NCBI RefSeq assembly: GCF_010233585.1
Contig: NZ_CP045997.1
Location: forward strand, 8,049,896 to 8,113,895
DNA: 64,000 bases
DNA from: Spirosoma endbachense
GTDB taxonomy: Bacteria; Bacteroidota; Bacteroidia; Cytophagales; Spirosomataceae
Reading direction: 5' to 3'
The notes under the pieces are model-generated. The model worked only from the letters and a program-made list of their open reading frames with translations. It did not search any database and was not told where the DNA came from. Position 1 is the first letter of the stretch; the number at the start of each line of letters is the position of its first letter. Both the position numbers and the translations under genes were made by a program. Below are positions 34,444 through 43,902 of the stretch, piece after piece.

Positions 34444-37400
34444 TCAGAAAGTAACGTTTAACCCAAATAGAAAACTCTTCGCCAATGGGTAGTTGTTGAG
34501 ATCGATACCGGGGGTGAGCGCATCGCCACTGCTGCTGACATCGGGATTGAACGAGGTGTTTTTCGTGAAAATAAACGGATTGTTCGCACTCGAATAAACC
34601 CGAATCGAGTTGAGTGAAAGCCGCTTAACGAAATCGCTGGGCAGTTGGTAGCTGAGCGTGATGTTGTTGATCCGCAGGTACGAACCGGTATCGACATAGC
34701 GCTGATTCGACAGCCGAATGCCACCGGTCGGAGCATCGTTTGGCCGGGGTGTTACGCCATCGCCGGGGTCCTGCTCCGATTTCCAGTAGTTTGCCTGCGT
34801 CGATAGTGTGCGGCTGCGCGACCGGGTGAGTAGCGTAATGTTACGGGCCGTACTGATCACTTCATTGCCTTGTGTCCCCTGGATGTTGATGCTGAGACTG
34901 ATGTTCTTATACGACAATCGGTTGGTCATGCCGTAGTAAAAATTGGGGTAGGGGCTACCCATAATGGTGTTATCGTAATTATTGATGATACCATCGGGTG
35001 TGCCATTTGGACCGCTGACGTCGACAAATCGGATATCGCCCGGCCGCGACCGATCCGGAGCCCCTGGATTATAGACCGGACCTTTGTCTACTTCGGCCTG
35101 GGTTTTAAAGATGCCATCCGTTAAAAAGCCGTAGAACATGCCGATCGGCTGGCCAATCATGGTGATGTTCCGGCCCGAAATAATGGGGTCGCCCTGTACG
35201 CCTAGTTTAACAACCTTGTTTTGGTAGGTCGAGATGTTGAAATCAGTGGACCAGACCAGCTTGTTTTGCAGGTTTAGCGTACTGACAACAAACTCCCAGC
35301 CCGTATTTTTAACCTCGCCGATGTTCTGCAACGCCGTGCTGAAGCCCGTGATATCAGGAACGTTTACGTTCAGCAGCAAATCGGCGTTCCGGGCCTGAAA
35401 ATGATCGATGTTGACGGTCAACCGACGGTTGAAAAAGCTGGCGTCGAGTCCAATGTTGAAGGATTTTTGTTTTTCCCAGGTCAGGTTCGGATTGGCGGGC
35501 CGGGCGGGCGCATTGCCACCGATGGCGACACCACCGAGCGTATATTTTTCGTAGTTGATGGTCGGGTAGTGCTCGTAATTGCCGATGTTGTTGTTGCCTG
35601 TTTCACCGTAGCTCACCCGAAGTTTCAGTTCGCTCAAACTCCGGACGCTTTTCAGAAAATCTTCATCCGAAATACGCCATGCAACGGCCAGCGAAGGGAA
35701 TACACCGTATTTATGACTGCTTCCGAATCGCGATGATCCATCGGTACGAATGGATGCTGTCAGGTAATATTTATCGCTGTAGTTGTAATTGACCCGTGCC
35801 AGATAGGAAAGCAATGACCACTGATAGGTGCTGGACGACCCATCGGTCAGAATACCACTGACAGCGCTTAGCGTGGGTACTAAATTGTTCGGAAACCGGT
35901 TGCTGGTCAGGAAGTTTGACTCATTGGTTTCTTTCTGGGCCGTAAAGCCAGCCAGACCCACCAGGTTATGTTTGCCGAAACTCTTCCGGTAATTCAGCGT
36001 GTACTCGGTGAGCCAGTTCAGCGTACTTGACGTGCTGTCGGTACCAACAGCCGCGTTGTTGTAGAAAGCCGGGATCTGGGGTCGGAACCGCATCGCCTTC
36101 GTATTATACGATGTGGCACCCAGCATGACATTCAAGCTCAGAGCATCGGTGAATTTATACTCCAGATTGACATTGCCCAGCATCCGCATTCCTTTTCGCT
36201 TTCCCTGAATTTCCAGCGCCAGCGCTACCGGGTTGAGGAGAATGGTCGACGCATCGAGGTTGGAGTAAACGAAGTAACTACCATCGGCATTGTAGAGCGG
36301 ATAATACGGCTGGGCAGAGGTTGCCTGCGCGATAATGCCGTCGTTATCACCACCACCCGGACCGCTGGCCGTAACCACTTTCGCATCGGTATAAGCCGTG
36401 TTGACATTCAGCCGTACCGATAGCTTATTGGTCAGTTTGGCATCGATATTAGCCCGTAGCGAATACCGGTTAAAGTTGCTGTTCAGAATAATCCCTTCCT
36501 GATTGAAGTACTCCCCGCTGATCGCATATTTCACGTTTTCACTACCGCCCGATGCCGACAGCTGATACTGGCTTTGCGGGGCCGTACGCAACACACCATC
36601 AAGCGCATCGGTGTTGTATGTATTTTTGCCAGACAGCACATCCTGAACGGTTTGTGGTACGGGAATGGCCCAACCCGTAAAAGGACCAGATACATTGTTC
36701 CCATTGTCGATATTGCGGTTCCGGATACCATCGAAGTAATATTGAGCCTGCTGGTTTGCGTTGAGAAATTCGGGGCGCTTCAATACATTTTGAAACCCAT
36801 GATAGGTGTCAAAACTGATCGTTGCCTTGCCCGTTTTACCGCGCTTTGTGTTGATGATGATAACGCCATTGGCGCCCCGCGAGCCGTAAATAGCCGTTGC
36901 CGAAGCATCTTTCAGGATATCCATGCTCTCCACATCATTCGGGTTCAGCGTCTGGATATTATCAATCGGAAAGCCATCGACAACATACAGCGGGTTCGAT
37001 CCGGCCGAGATGCTGCCAATGCCGCGTATCTTGATTTGCGGTGCCGCACCGGGATCGCCACTGACCGTTTTTACCTGAACACCGGCTACTTTCCCCAGAA
37101 GCGCCTGATCGATCCGGGCAACGGCTAATTCCTTGATTTCCTGCGTGCTGACCGATCCGACTGAACCCGTCAGATCTTTCCGTTTTACTGTACCATAACC
37201 AACAACGACAATCTCTTCGAGGGTTTTGTTGTCTACCTTCAGAACCACATCCAGACTTGTCCGATTGCCAACGGTCACTTCCTGCGACAGATAGCCTACG
37301 AAGCTGAATATCAGCGTAGCCGCTGCGTTTGGTACATCGATTTTATACCGACCCTGCGCATCGGTTGTTGTTCCTTTCTGAGACCCTTTCAGAATAATAC

Positions 37401-37965
37401 TCACACCCGGTAAGGATTCACCTTTATCGTCCGTTACGGCTCCCTGCACAGCGACGTCGGCCAATTGGACGGGTAATACCGGAATCTCGCTGAGTCGCTG
37501 GAGCCTGTCCTGGTCGGTTCTGGAATCCAGCGAATTGTACAGCGAGCTTTCATCGGCGGATGCTTTTAAGAGGCTCCTATCGATCGATTTCGGTTCGGCG
37601 GATGGTTTAACACCGTTGTTCGGCAGAAAAATCAGGTACGATTTTTTGCCATACCGCTCGTATATCAGTCCGAACGGTATTAATATACGTTCGAGCTTTC
37701 CTTCCAGACTTTGCTTACTGTCGAGCAGACTCCGATCGACGGTTTTATTCTTCAGTAAATTGTCGTTGAACTCAAAAATTACTTTGTGATGCTTGCTCAG
37801 CACATCCAGCGCTTCATTCAACGAAAGGCGCGTGGCGGATACTTCGCCCTGAAACGATGGCCGCGAATAGTTAACGGCAAACGTCTGGGCCCTGGCTGTC
37901 TCTGATAGCAGCAGGACGCCATGCAGCGACAAAAAAAACAGAACTGCTCGTAGTGATTGAGACAT
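34444..37965 (-). CDS. SusC-family TonB-dependent receptor with STN signalling domain (third pair)
   Basis: A 1173-residue outer-membrane receptor. A signal peptide ends at about residue 26 (SETARAQ). An STN (secretin/TonB short N-terminal) domain covers about 45-115 (ALDVLSKHHKVIFEFNDNLL, SLEGKLERILIPFGLIYERY). A linker and a carboxypeptidase-regulatory-like domain follow at about 170-250. The plug opens with LEEIVVVGYGTVKRKDLTGS and has DASATAIYGSRGANGVIIINT; the barrel follows. STN-bearing SusC proteins transmit occupancy to a FecR-type anti-sigma, and the FecR and ECF sigma genes lie immediately upstream. Substrate unknown; the downstream genes point to a glycoside or hydroxyacid-containing compound. 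Confidence 0.93.
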   Translation of the reverse strand: MSQSLRAVLFFLSLHGVLLLSETARAQTFAVNYSRPSFQGEVSATRLSLNEALDVLSKHHKVIFEFNDNLLKNKTVDRSLLDSKQSLEGKLERILIPFGLIYERYGKKSYLIFLPNNGVKPSAEPKSIDRSLLKASADESSLYNSLDSRTDQDRLQRLSEIPVLPVQLADVAVQGAVTDDKGESLPGVSIILKGSQKGTTTDAQGRYKIDVPNAAATLIFSFVGYLSQEVTVGNRTSLDVVLKVDNKTLEEIVVVGYGTVKRKDLTGSVGSVSTQEIKELAVARIDQALLGKVAGVQVKTVSGDPGAAPQIKIRGIGSISAGSNPLYVVDGFPIDNIQTLNPNDVESMDILKDASATAIYGSRGANGVIIINTKRGKTGKATISFDTYHGFQNVLKRPEFLNANQQAQYYFDGIRNRNIDNGNNVSGPFTGWAIPVPQTVQDVLSGKNTYNTDALDGVLRTAPQSQYQLSASGGSENVKYAISGEYFNQEGIILNSNFNRYSLRANIDAKLTNKLSVRLNVNTAYTDAKVVTASGPGGGDNDGIIAQATSAQPYYPLYNADGSYFVYSNLDASTILLNPVALALEIQGKRKGMRMLGNVNLEYKFTDALSLNVMLGATSYNTKAMRFRPQIPAFYNNAAVGTDSTSSTLNWLTEYTLNYRKSFGKHNLVGLAGFTAQKETNESNFLTSNRFPNNLVPTLSAVSGILTDGSSSTYQWSLLSYLARVNYNYSDKYYLTASIRTDGSSRFGSSHKYGVFPSLAVAWRISDEDFLKSVRSLSELKLRVSYGETGNNNIGNYEHYPTINYEKYTLGGVAIGGNAPARPANPNLTWEKQKSFNIGLDASFFNRRLTVNIDHFQARNADLLLNVNVPDITGFSTALQNIGEVKNTGWEFVVSTLNLQNKLVWSTDFNISTYQNKVVKLGVQGDPIISGRNITMIGQPIGMFYGFLTDGIFKTQAEVDKGPVYNPGAPDRSRPGDIRFVDVSGPNGTPDGIINNYDNTIMGSPYPNFYYGMTNRLSYKNISLSINIQGTQGNEVISTARNITLLTRSRSRTLSTQANYWKSEQDPGDGVTPRPNDAPTGGIRLSNQRYVDTGSYLRINNITLSYQLPSDFVKRLSLNSIRVYSSANNPFIFTKNTSFNPDVSSSGDALTPGIDLNNYPLAKSFLFGLNVTF

Positions 37966-38000
37966 TCTTTTTTTAGGTTTAGGGTTTACAATTGATTACG

Positions 38001-38056
38001 CCCGTCCTTATGCTACTCGTCCGGCAAGACCTCAAGCATCAGGGCGGGATTTTTTT
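38001..38056 (+). terminator. Intrinsic terminator on the strand opposite to susC, between fecR and susC
   Basis: CCCGTCC (38001-38007) pairs with GGGCGGG (38042-38048) with one wobble. An inner helix ATGCT/AGCAT follows, and a seven-base T-rich run lies at 38050-38056, directly before the fecR stop codon. The T-run is on the plus strand, yet both flanking genes are on the minus strand, so an antisense RNA is the simplest customer. A TAGGTTTA (-7-like) at 37974-37981 could start a roughly 70-nt RNA. For the sense strand it could also work as a fecR-susC processing or attenuation hairpin. Confidence 0.6.
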
Positions 38057-38057
38057 A

Positions 38058-39059
38058 TCACTTCAGGTGAAAGACTTTTCCATCCTTATGAATAGCAATG
38101 GGATACATTTTTTCGAGCTTGTCGAAGAAGACCTCGGCCGAGTCGGCGGGGAAAGAGCCGGTAAACGTTTCCTGTTTTAGGGCCGGATTGTCGATCACTA
38201 CGTCGATGTCATACATATCTTTCATCATCTCGGCGAGCTCGGTCAACGACTTCTGTTTGAAGAGAATAACGTTTTCTTTCCACGACGTATAGTCTTCAAT
38301 CTGAACGGCCTGTTTCACCAGCGGGGCTTTTTGGGCAACCTGACTCACCTTTTCGCCGGGTTTAAGTACTACGGCATTCGTCGTATTCTGCTCATCGACC
38401 ACCTTTACTGAACCGTGTTCCAGCGCGACGTCGATCTTTTCCCGGCGGTTTATCACGTTGAAGGCCGTACCTAACACCTGGATGGTCAGGTTGTTGGCGT
38501 GCACAACAAACGGTACTTTCCCCGCTTTCACAATTCGTTGGGTAACATCGAAGAAAGCTTCGCCTTCAATCCAGACTTCCCGGCTGGGTTTCCCTAAAAA
38601 GTCATTGGGAATCTTTAGCGTTGAGTTGGCATTCAGCGTTACGGTTGACCCATCGGCTAACTTAATCTGGCGCATTTCGCCAAACGAAGTCTTAATTTCC
38701 TGCTCGTTCCACAGTGAATAAAATAACCCTACACTCCCGAGCACCAGAACAATACTGGCCGCTGCGACCCAGCCCAATCGACGCCAAAGCGGGATAACAG
38801 GTGCCTCTTCTTTTACGTCCGGAACTAGATTCGCCTGTATGGTCTGCCACATCGCTGCCCGCTCAGCTGGACTCCATGTTTCGGTGAAGGAGACATTCTG
38901 AACAATCCATTGTGCCTTCTTGACGATCAACCGCTTCTCCGGATGATCGACCAGCCAGTTTTGCCAGAACGATTCGCTTTCGATGTCCTGTTCAAGAACC
39001 CATCGCTGAAAGAAATCGTCGGCAGCAAAATCTTCTTCGTTAAAGTCAGAATAGTTCAT
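38058..39059 (-). CDS. FecR-family anti-sigma factor (third PUL)
   Basis: Inner-membrane anti-sigma/sigma regulator, 333 residues. The cytoplasmic N-terminal region (about 1-95, WVLEQDIESESFWQNWL) binds the ECF sigma factor. One transmembrane helix lies near 98-116 (AAASIVLVLGSVGLFYSLW). The periplasmic FecR domain has the signature FGEMRQIKLADGSTVTLNANS, and a C-terminal DUF4974-type domain (LTELAEMMKDMYDIDVVIDN) contacts the STN domain of SusC. The gene sits between the sigma gene and the STN-SusC gene, the canonical order. Confidence 0.92.
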   Translation of the reverse strand: MNYSDFNEEDFAADDFFQRWVLEQDIESESFWQNWLVDHPEKRLIVKKAQWIVQNVSFTETWSPAERAAMWQTIQANLVPDVKEEAPVIPLWRRLGWVAAASIVLVLGSVGLFYSLWNEQEIKTSFGEMRQIKLADGSTVTLNANSTLKIPNDFLGKPSREVWIEGEAFFDVTQRIVKAGKVPFVVHANNLTIQVLGTAFNVINRREKIDVALEHGSVKVVDEQNTTNAVVLKPGEKVSQVAQKAPLVKQAVQIEDYTSWKENVILFKQKSLTELAEMMKDMYDIDVVIDNPALKQETFTGSFPADSAEVFFDKLEKMYPIAIHKDGKVFHLK

Positions 39060-39187
39060 AACAAAAATTAAGAGAAGGTAGTGTGTGGCTACAAGTACAT
39101 AGAAAGCCGAAGCCGGTTTTCGTAACCTCCGAAAAAGGAAAATTTTTCTAAAAAATAAACAAAATTATTTAACTATCTGATAGTCAG

Positions 39188-39799
39188 CTAAATGGTAGAT
39201 AGCAGAAAAAAAGGCAGCAACAAATCAATGTTGTGAATGAGTGCCTGTCGGAGCGCTTTGATGGCGCGGTGGATCGTGTTTCGAAGTACCTGATAATCAA
39301 GACCAGTAAGCCCTGTTATTTCCTCATAGCTCATTTTGTCGAAAAAGCGGAGGAAGATAACCTCCTGCTGACGAGGGGGTAATGCCCGGACGGCGGCCTG
39401 CAATTTTCGAACGTTTGCTTCTGCAACTTCTTCAAAGTCAAGACCAGACTGATCATCAACGGCGAGTGTATGATCCGGAAACAGTTCGGTTGTGAGCCGC
39501 CCGGTCATGACATCTTTTAGAATAATTCGGCGCAGCGAAACCATGAGGTAATACTTGACCGATTGAGGGACGGTCAGGTTTTCACGGCGGTTCCAGATTT
39601 GAATGAAAAGCTCCTGAACAGAATCCTGTACGAGTTCGCGGTTATAAGCAACCGATAGGCCGTATTTTAACAACCAGTCGGCATACCTTTCGTAAAAGAA
39701 AGCCAATGCGTTCGGTTCTCCACGCAGGAGCCGTAGCCACCAGCTTGTTTCATCTTCCTGTTGAACGGCGGAACTCATTACACGATTAGCAGAAACCAT
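39188..39799 (-). CDS. ECF-type RNA polymerase sigma-70 factor (third PUL) with hydrophobic C-tail
   Basis: A 203-residue ECF sigma factor. Region 2 spans about 30-95 (ALAFFYERYADWLLKYGLSVAYNRELVQDSVQELFIQIW, quoted in overlapping parts of the helix set). Region 4 is near 135-185 (LPPRQQEVIFLRFFDKMSYEEIT). It should direct transcription of the susC-susD operon when SusC senses its ligand. The last 15 residues (IDLLLPFFLLSTI) are strongly hydrophobic, unusual for a soluble sigma factor and shared with the other ECF gene of this window. An internal Met8 is an alternative start. It lies 128 bp before fecR. Confidence 0.93.
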   Translation of the reverse strand: MVSANRVMSSAVQQEDETSWWLRLLRGEPNALAFFYERYADWLLKYGLSVAYNRELVQDSVQELFIQIWNRRENLTVPQSVKYYLMVSLRRIILKDVMTGRLTTELFPDHTLAVDDQSGLDFEEVAEANVRKLQAAVRALPPRQQEVIFLRFFDKMSYEEITGLTGLDYQVLRNTIHRAIKALRQALIHNIDLLLPFFLLSTI

Positions 39800-39873
39800 T
39801 TCGTTGAACCGGTTAGCAAGTTAAACAGAGTACGTGGCTTTGTGGTATAATTTCATTGTCGTATTTGATTTTA

Positions 39874-42072
39874 TCACTGTTTACCGACCAGACTGGCTTC
39901 TTCTGCTAATCGGATGTCGCGTTCAACCTGTGGCAGATAATTCGGCCAGAAAAAACGTTTTGCATCTTTATAGGCGTTTTCTTTTGAGATATACCCCTCA
40001 ATGTAAGGTACTTCGTGGTAGTGACTGGCGGTGATTTCGCTGACCTTTTGCCAGTGATCCCGACACTTCATTAATAAGCCTATTGCCAGCTGTTGCTGGG
40101 TTTTATTCTGAGAAATCCGATACGTCTGCAAGGCCACTCCGGCCCGGAGTTTATCAGCAAAATAACGGCTCAGATACGCCCAGGTTTCCAGATCTGCCAG
40201 TTCGCAGGCTAACGTAGGCGAAGCCCCCAAACGTAGTTGCTGGACACGTGTAAGAACCGTTTTACTATCGGCGTCGAGTAAATCGGCCAGTGCTAATGGG
40301 CTTACCTTGTCGGTCGGTATCGGCTTCTTTTCCTGTACCCAGGTAACGTAATCTTTGATGGATACATAAGCCGGGTCTAAGGTCTGGTGATCAATTAGTT
40401 CGTTGATCGAAATGAAGGAAGAAACATCGTCCTGAAAGCCCTTGCTGGCCGGAAATGGCGACAGGAACCCTTCGGAATACAGCGTATAATCCCAGGTCGA
40501 TCCGAAAAAGGATGCCAGCCGCAAGGGCATTTGGCTCGCTGCCGCACTGGCCTCTACCATCGGCTTGCCCGATTTAAGCGCGTATCGGTTCGCAAAGCTG
40601 GCTTCAAATACGGCGTCGGGCGTTGTGGGATCATACAATAGACGCCCCCAGAGTTGATAGAACAACCATTGCTTCTCAAACGCGTAGTTCCAGGTACGGT
40701 GGGCGTTGGCAACGTGCGAATAATCACTGGCCGGAATATACCCTTCTGAACCCACGAAATAGCCATTGACATAGGGGGCCGTATTTTGCGAAATGTGCCG
40801 ACGAATGAAATCAGGCTGGCCCCAGCGGAGAATAAAAAAATCCTCGTTCCGAATCATCCACTGAATGCGGTAATTCGTGGGTGTCGGATTCCAGTAGCCA
40901 TCATCACGCTTGCCGGAATGGGAGTCGTGCGTTAAGGCAAGCACCGGTGTCGAGTGCCCATGCGACCAGTTGAATTTAATCTCGACCAGGGTCGTATCGG
41001 GCAGATGGGCATTGTTGATGACGCGTCGCATTTCGGCCGGATCGGCAGAGAGCACCGATCGGTGCAGGAATTTGACGGGGCGGTTGGCTGCTTTAATACC
41101 GGCTACAATGGTTTCTTCCAGCCAGTCTTCCCGGTCTTTGGGTGTCATGTCGGGTAAGGTCGATCCTTCTGCTTTAAAATTGCTCATCCAGTCGGCCAGC
41201 GTAATGCCGATACCCGCCAGATCGGGGTATTCGTTGATCACCTGCGTAACGACTTCGCGGGTGTATCGCTTCACGATGGCTGAGGTATCGTTTCGCTCGT
41301 TGACGCCGTAGTGCTTTGCAAATTCGGGCGATACGGCAATATTCCAGTTGACAATATAGGGATCGATACCCCGCTCTTTGGCCATTCGAAACAAAGCTGT
41401 CCACAATTGTTTCCACTCGGCCATTTCCTTGTCGGAAAAGCTATTGGCTTCGGGAAAGTTAGTGGGTTTTACCATGAACGGGAACGGGTGAATATTCCAG
41501 AGTGACAGCACGTTAAAATGGTTTTCGGCCATCTGGTCCAGTAGCTTCTGCCAGTATGCCAGGTCTTTACACACGTCTGTATGCACCTCCATCGCCGGGC
41601 CGGAGCGGTAGGACGACCACGGTAAATTGACTTTCAGAGCGCGTACGGTAAAGTGAGGGCTCACGGTCTTAGAGGCCAATGTTTTCCAGGTTTTACCCAT
41701 GCTGATCTGCTCCGCAACATCCATAGCAGCATACATCGCTCCCACCGGATCGACGGCCGTTAGCTGAAGCTGCCCGGCCTGATAACTGATTCGGTAGCCC
41801 TCCTCGCGAATCGTTGGCTCGGCCTGGGCGGACAGCACCTGAATCGTGATATTCCCTGTTTTTGCCTGCGCTGTCAGTGACTCTGTCCTGACGGATTGCC
41901 CAGCCTTTTGAAGTGCTTTCTCCAGATGATCTACACCAAAACGAAGTGGTTTACTGCTTGTATCAAAGCTAATGGCGACCTGAGAATTCTTGCCGCCTGT
42001 TGCCTGTGCGAACACAAATGGCGGGAAAGACACCAGCATGAAAACCCAAAAAATAATGTATTGCCTTTTCAT
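39874..42072 (-). CDS. Secreted GH67/GH20-like putative glycoside hydrolase
   Basis: About 732 residues from the ATG at 42072, which opens a clean signal peptide (YIIFWVFMLVSFPPFVFAQA). An ATG 33 bp upstream is a less likely start. Residues 40-130 match the N-terminal alpha/beta fold shared by GH67 alpha-glucuronidases and GH20 enzymes (EEGYRISYQAGQLQLTAVD, VGAMYAAMDVAEQIS). A TIM-barrel domain follows (VLSLWNIHPFPFMVK, DLAGIGITLADWMSNF) and then a helical C-terminal part. Which catalytic residues are used is not clear, and true GH67 membership is uncertain. It is the last gene of the operon that begins with the fourth susC. Confidence 0.65.
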   Translation of the reverse strand: MKRQYIIFWVFMLVSFPPFVFAQATGGKNSQVAISFDTSSKPLRFGVDHLEKALQKAGQSVRTESLTAQAKTGNITIQVLSAQAEPTIREEGYRISYQAGQLQLTAVDPVGAMYAAMDVAEQISMGKTWKTLASKTVSPHFTVRALKVNLPWSSYRSGPAMEVHTDVCKDLAYWQKLLDQMAENHFNVLSLWNIHPFPFMVKPTNFPEANSFSDKEMAEWKQLWTALFRMAKERGIDPYIVNWNIAVSPEFAKHYGVNERNDTSAIVKRYTREVVTQVINEYPDLAGIGITLADWMSNFKAEGSTLPDMTPKDREDWLEETIVAGIKAANRPVKFLHRSVLSADPAEMRRVINNAHLPDTTLVEIKFNWSHGHSTPVLALTHDSHSGKRDDGYWNPTPTNYRIQWMIRNEDFFILRWGQPDFIRRHISQNTAPYVNGYFVGSEGYIPASDYSHVANAHRTWNYAFEKQWLFYQLWGRLLYDPTTPDAVFEASFANRYALKSGKPMVEASAAASQMPLRLASFFGSTWDYTLYSEGFLSPFPASKGFQDDVSSFISINELIDHQTLDPAYVSIKDYVTWVQEKKPIPTDKVSPLALADLLDADSKTVLTRVQQLRLGASPTLACELADLETWAYLSRYFADKLRAGVALQTYRISQNKTQQQLAIGLLMKCRDHWQKVSEITASHYHEVPYIEGYISKENAYKDAKRFFWPNYLPQVERDIRLAEEASLVGKQ

Positions 42073-42126
42073 CAGTTGAAATAATTTGTTGTTCGGCATA
42101 GTCAAACCAAGGCTACGCCGAACAAC

Positions 42127-43836
42127 TCAAAGGCTTCCGGCTTTTAACTGCTCGACCGCATAGCTGGCTGCCCGAGCCGTCAGTGCCATATAGGTCAGCG
42201 AAGGATTTACATTTGAGGCCGAGGTCATTGCTGATCCATCGGTGACGAATACATTTTTGCAGGCGTGTACCTGGTTGAATTTATTGAGCACCGACGTTTT
42301 TGGATCTTTACCCATGCGGGCCGTGCCCATTTCGTGAATGCCCAAACCCATGTGTGCGACGGGATTGTCGTAAGGAACCACATTTTTGAAGCCAGCCGCT
42401 TCGAGCATTTCGGCACCATCGTTCATGATGTCTTTGCGCATGGCCCGTTCATTTTCGCCAAAATCAGCATCGAAAACGATCTGAGGTAGACCCCACTTGT
42501 CTTTCTGGTCTTCGCTGAGGTAGAAGCGATTGTTTGGATTGGGAAGCACTTCACCGAAACCGCTAAGATTAATTTTCCAGGGTCCGGGCTGCGTCATTTT
42601 CTTCTTGAAGTCAGCGCCAAAGCCCGTTTCGGTGGCCCCTCGTGACCAGTCGGCGCGGGAGGCTCCTCCCTGATAGCCAAAGCCCCGTAGGTAGTCGCGT
42701 TTGTCGTTGCCCCAGTTTCGGAAGCGCGGTATGTACAAACTGCCCGGACGCGCCCCAAAGAAGTAGTCGTCTTCGAACCCTTCGATGTCGGCCCGTGCCC
42801 CAATGGCAAGGTGGTGATCCATCAGGTTGCGGCCTAACTGATCGCTGTCGTTGCCGAGTCCATTCGGGAAACGGGCCGATTTCGAATTCATCAGAATAGA
42901 TGTAGAGCCAATGGTTCCGGCATTCAGGAAAATCAGCTTGGCGTAGAACTCACGAACTTCCAGCGTATTTTGATCAATGACCCGTACGCCTTTGGCTTTC
43001 TGGGCTTTATCGTCCAGAATAATTTCCTTGACGATAGCATTGTGCACGATGGTGAGCCGGTTGGTCTGTCGAGCCGCCGGTATCGTTGCGGCCAGTGAGC
43101 TGAAATAAGCACCAAACGGGCAGCCTCGCGAACACCGGTTTCGGAACTGACAACTGGCCCGGCCAACGGCGGTATGCCACGGCTGAGGCTTGGTCAGGTG
43201 GGCAACCCGGCCAATGGTGATCGGGCGATTCAGCTTCTGGGCTACCGATTTTTTCAGATGAATTTCGGGCGCGGTCATGGCCATGGGTGGCAGGAAATTA
43301 CTGTCGGGCAATACCGCTAATCCTTCGGCCTGGCCACTGATTCCCACAAACTTTTCGACGTAATTGTACCAGGGAATCAGATCATCGTACCGGATCGGCC
43401 AGTCGACACCAAGCCCCTGCTTCGCATTCGCCAGAAAATCTTCGCGATTCCAGCGGTAGGTATGCTTGCCCCACAACAGCGATTTCCCGCCCGTATGGTA
43501 AGCCCGAATCCAGTTGAAAGGCCGCTTCTGGATGTATGGATTTTCCTTGTCGTTGCTATAGAGGTATTGCGAACCTTCCTTGGCCGAAAAGTACATGGTC
43601 GCATAATGCTCTTCGGCAGCCACAATGGGTATTTTGCCGCGATGCTCGAACTCCCACGGGTCTTTCATGGCCGTTTTGTAATCTTCGACGTGCTTGAGTT
43701 CATAGCCTCGTTCGACGACCAGTACTTTCAGGCCTTTTTCGGTCAGTTCTTTAGCGGCCCAGCCCCCGGTCATTCCCGATCCAACAACAATGGCATCATA
43801 GGTCTGGGCTTTATCTGCTTTGATGTTCAGGTTCAT
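42127..43836 (-). CDS. GMC-family FAD-dependent oxidoreductase
   Basis: A 569-residue glucose-methanol-choline oxidoreductase. The FAD-binding motif VVGSGMTGGWAAKELTEKGL lies at about residues 17-36 and is followed by VVERG. A Cys-rich segment CQFRNRCSRGCPFGAYF occurs near 230. The C-terminal GMC domain contains HEMGTARMGKDP and NPSLTYMALTARAA. The gene next to it encodes a gluconate-dehydrogenase-subunit-3-like protein. Such pairs act as membrane-linked sugar or glucoside dehydrogenases, including glucoside 3-dehydrogenases that make 3-keto sugars. Substrate is not known here. The gap to its partner gene is 66 bp. Confidence 0.88.
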   Translation of the reverse strand: MNLNIKADKAQTYDAIVVGSGMTGGWAAKELTEKGLKVLVVERGYELKHVEDYKTAMKDPWEFEHRGKIPIVAAEEHYATMYFSAKEGSQYLYSNDKENPYIQKRPFNWIRAYHTGGKSLLWGKHTYRWNREDFLANAKQGLGVDWPIRYDDLIPWYNYVEKFVGISGQAEGLAVLPDSNFLPPMAMTAPEIHLKKSVAQKLNRPITIGRVAHLTKPQPWHTAVGRASCQFRNRCSRGCPFGAYFSSLAATIPAARQTNRLTIVHNAIVKEIILDDKAQKAKGVRVIDQNTLEVREFYAKLIFLNAGTIGSTSILMNSKSARFPNGLGNDSDQLGRNLMDHHLAIGARADIEGFEDDYFFGARPGSLYIPRFRNWGNDKRDYLRGFGYQGGASRADWSRGATETGFGADFKKKMTQPGPWKINLSGFGEVLPNPNNRFYLSEDQKDKWGLPQIVFDADFGENERAMRKDIMNDGAEMLEAAGFKNVVPYDNPVAHMGLGIHEMGTARMGKDPKTSVLNKFNQVHACKNVFVTDGSAMTSASNVNPSLTYMALTARAASYAVEQLKAGSL

Positions 43837-43902
43837 CGTATTCTAATGGGTGAAAGAGTGAAGGATTACCGCAACGGACGTTGACAGGGTGATGATCAGT
43901 GA

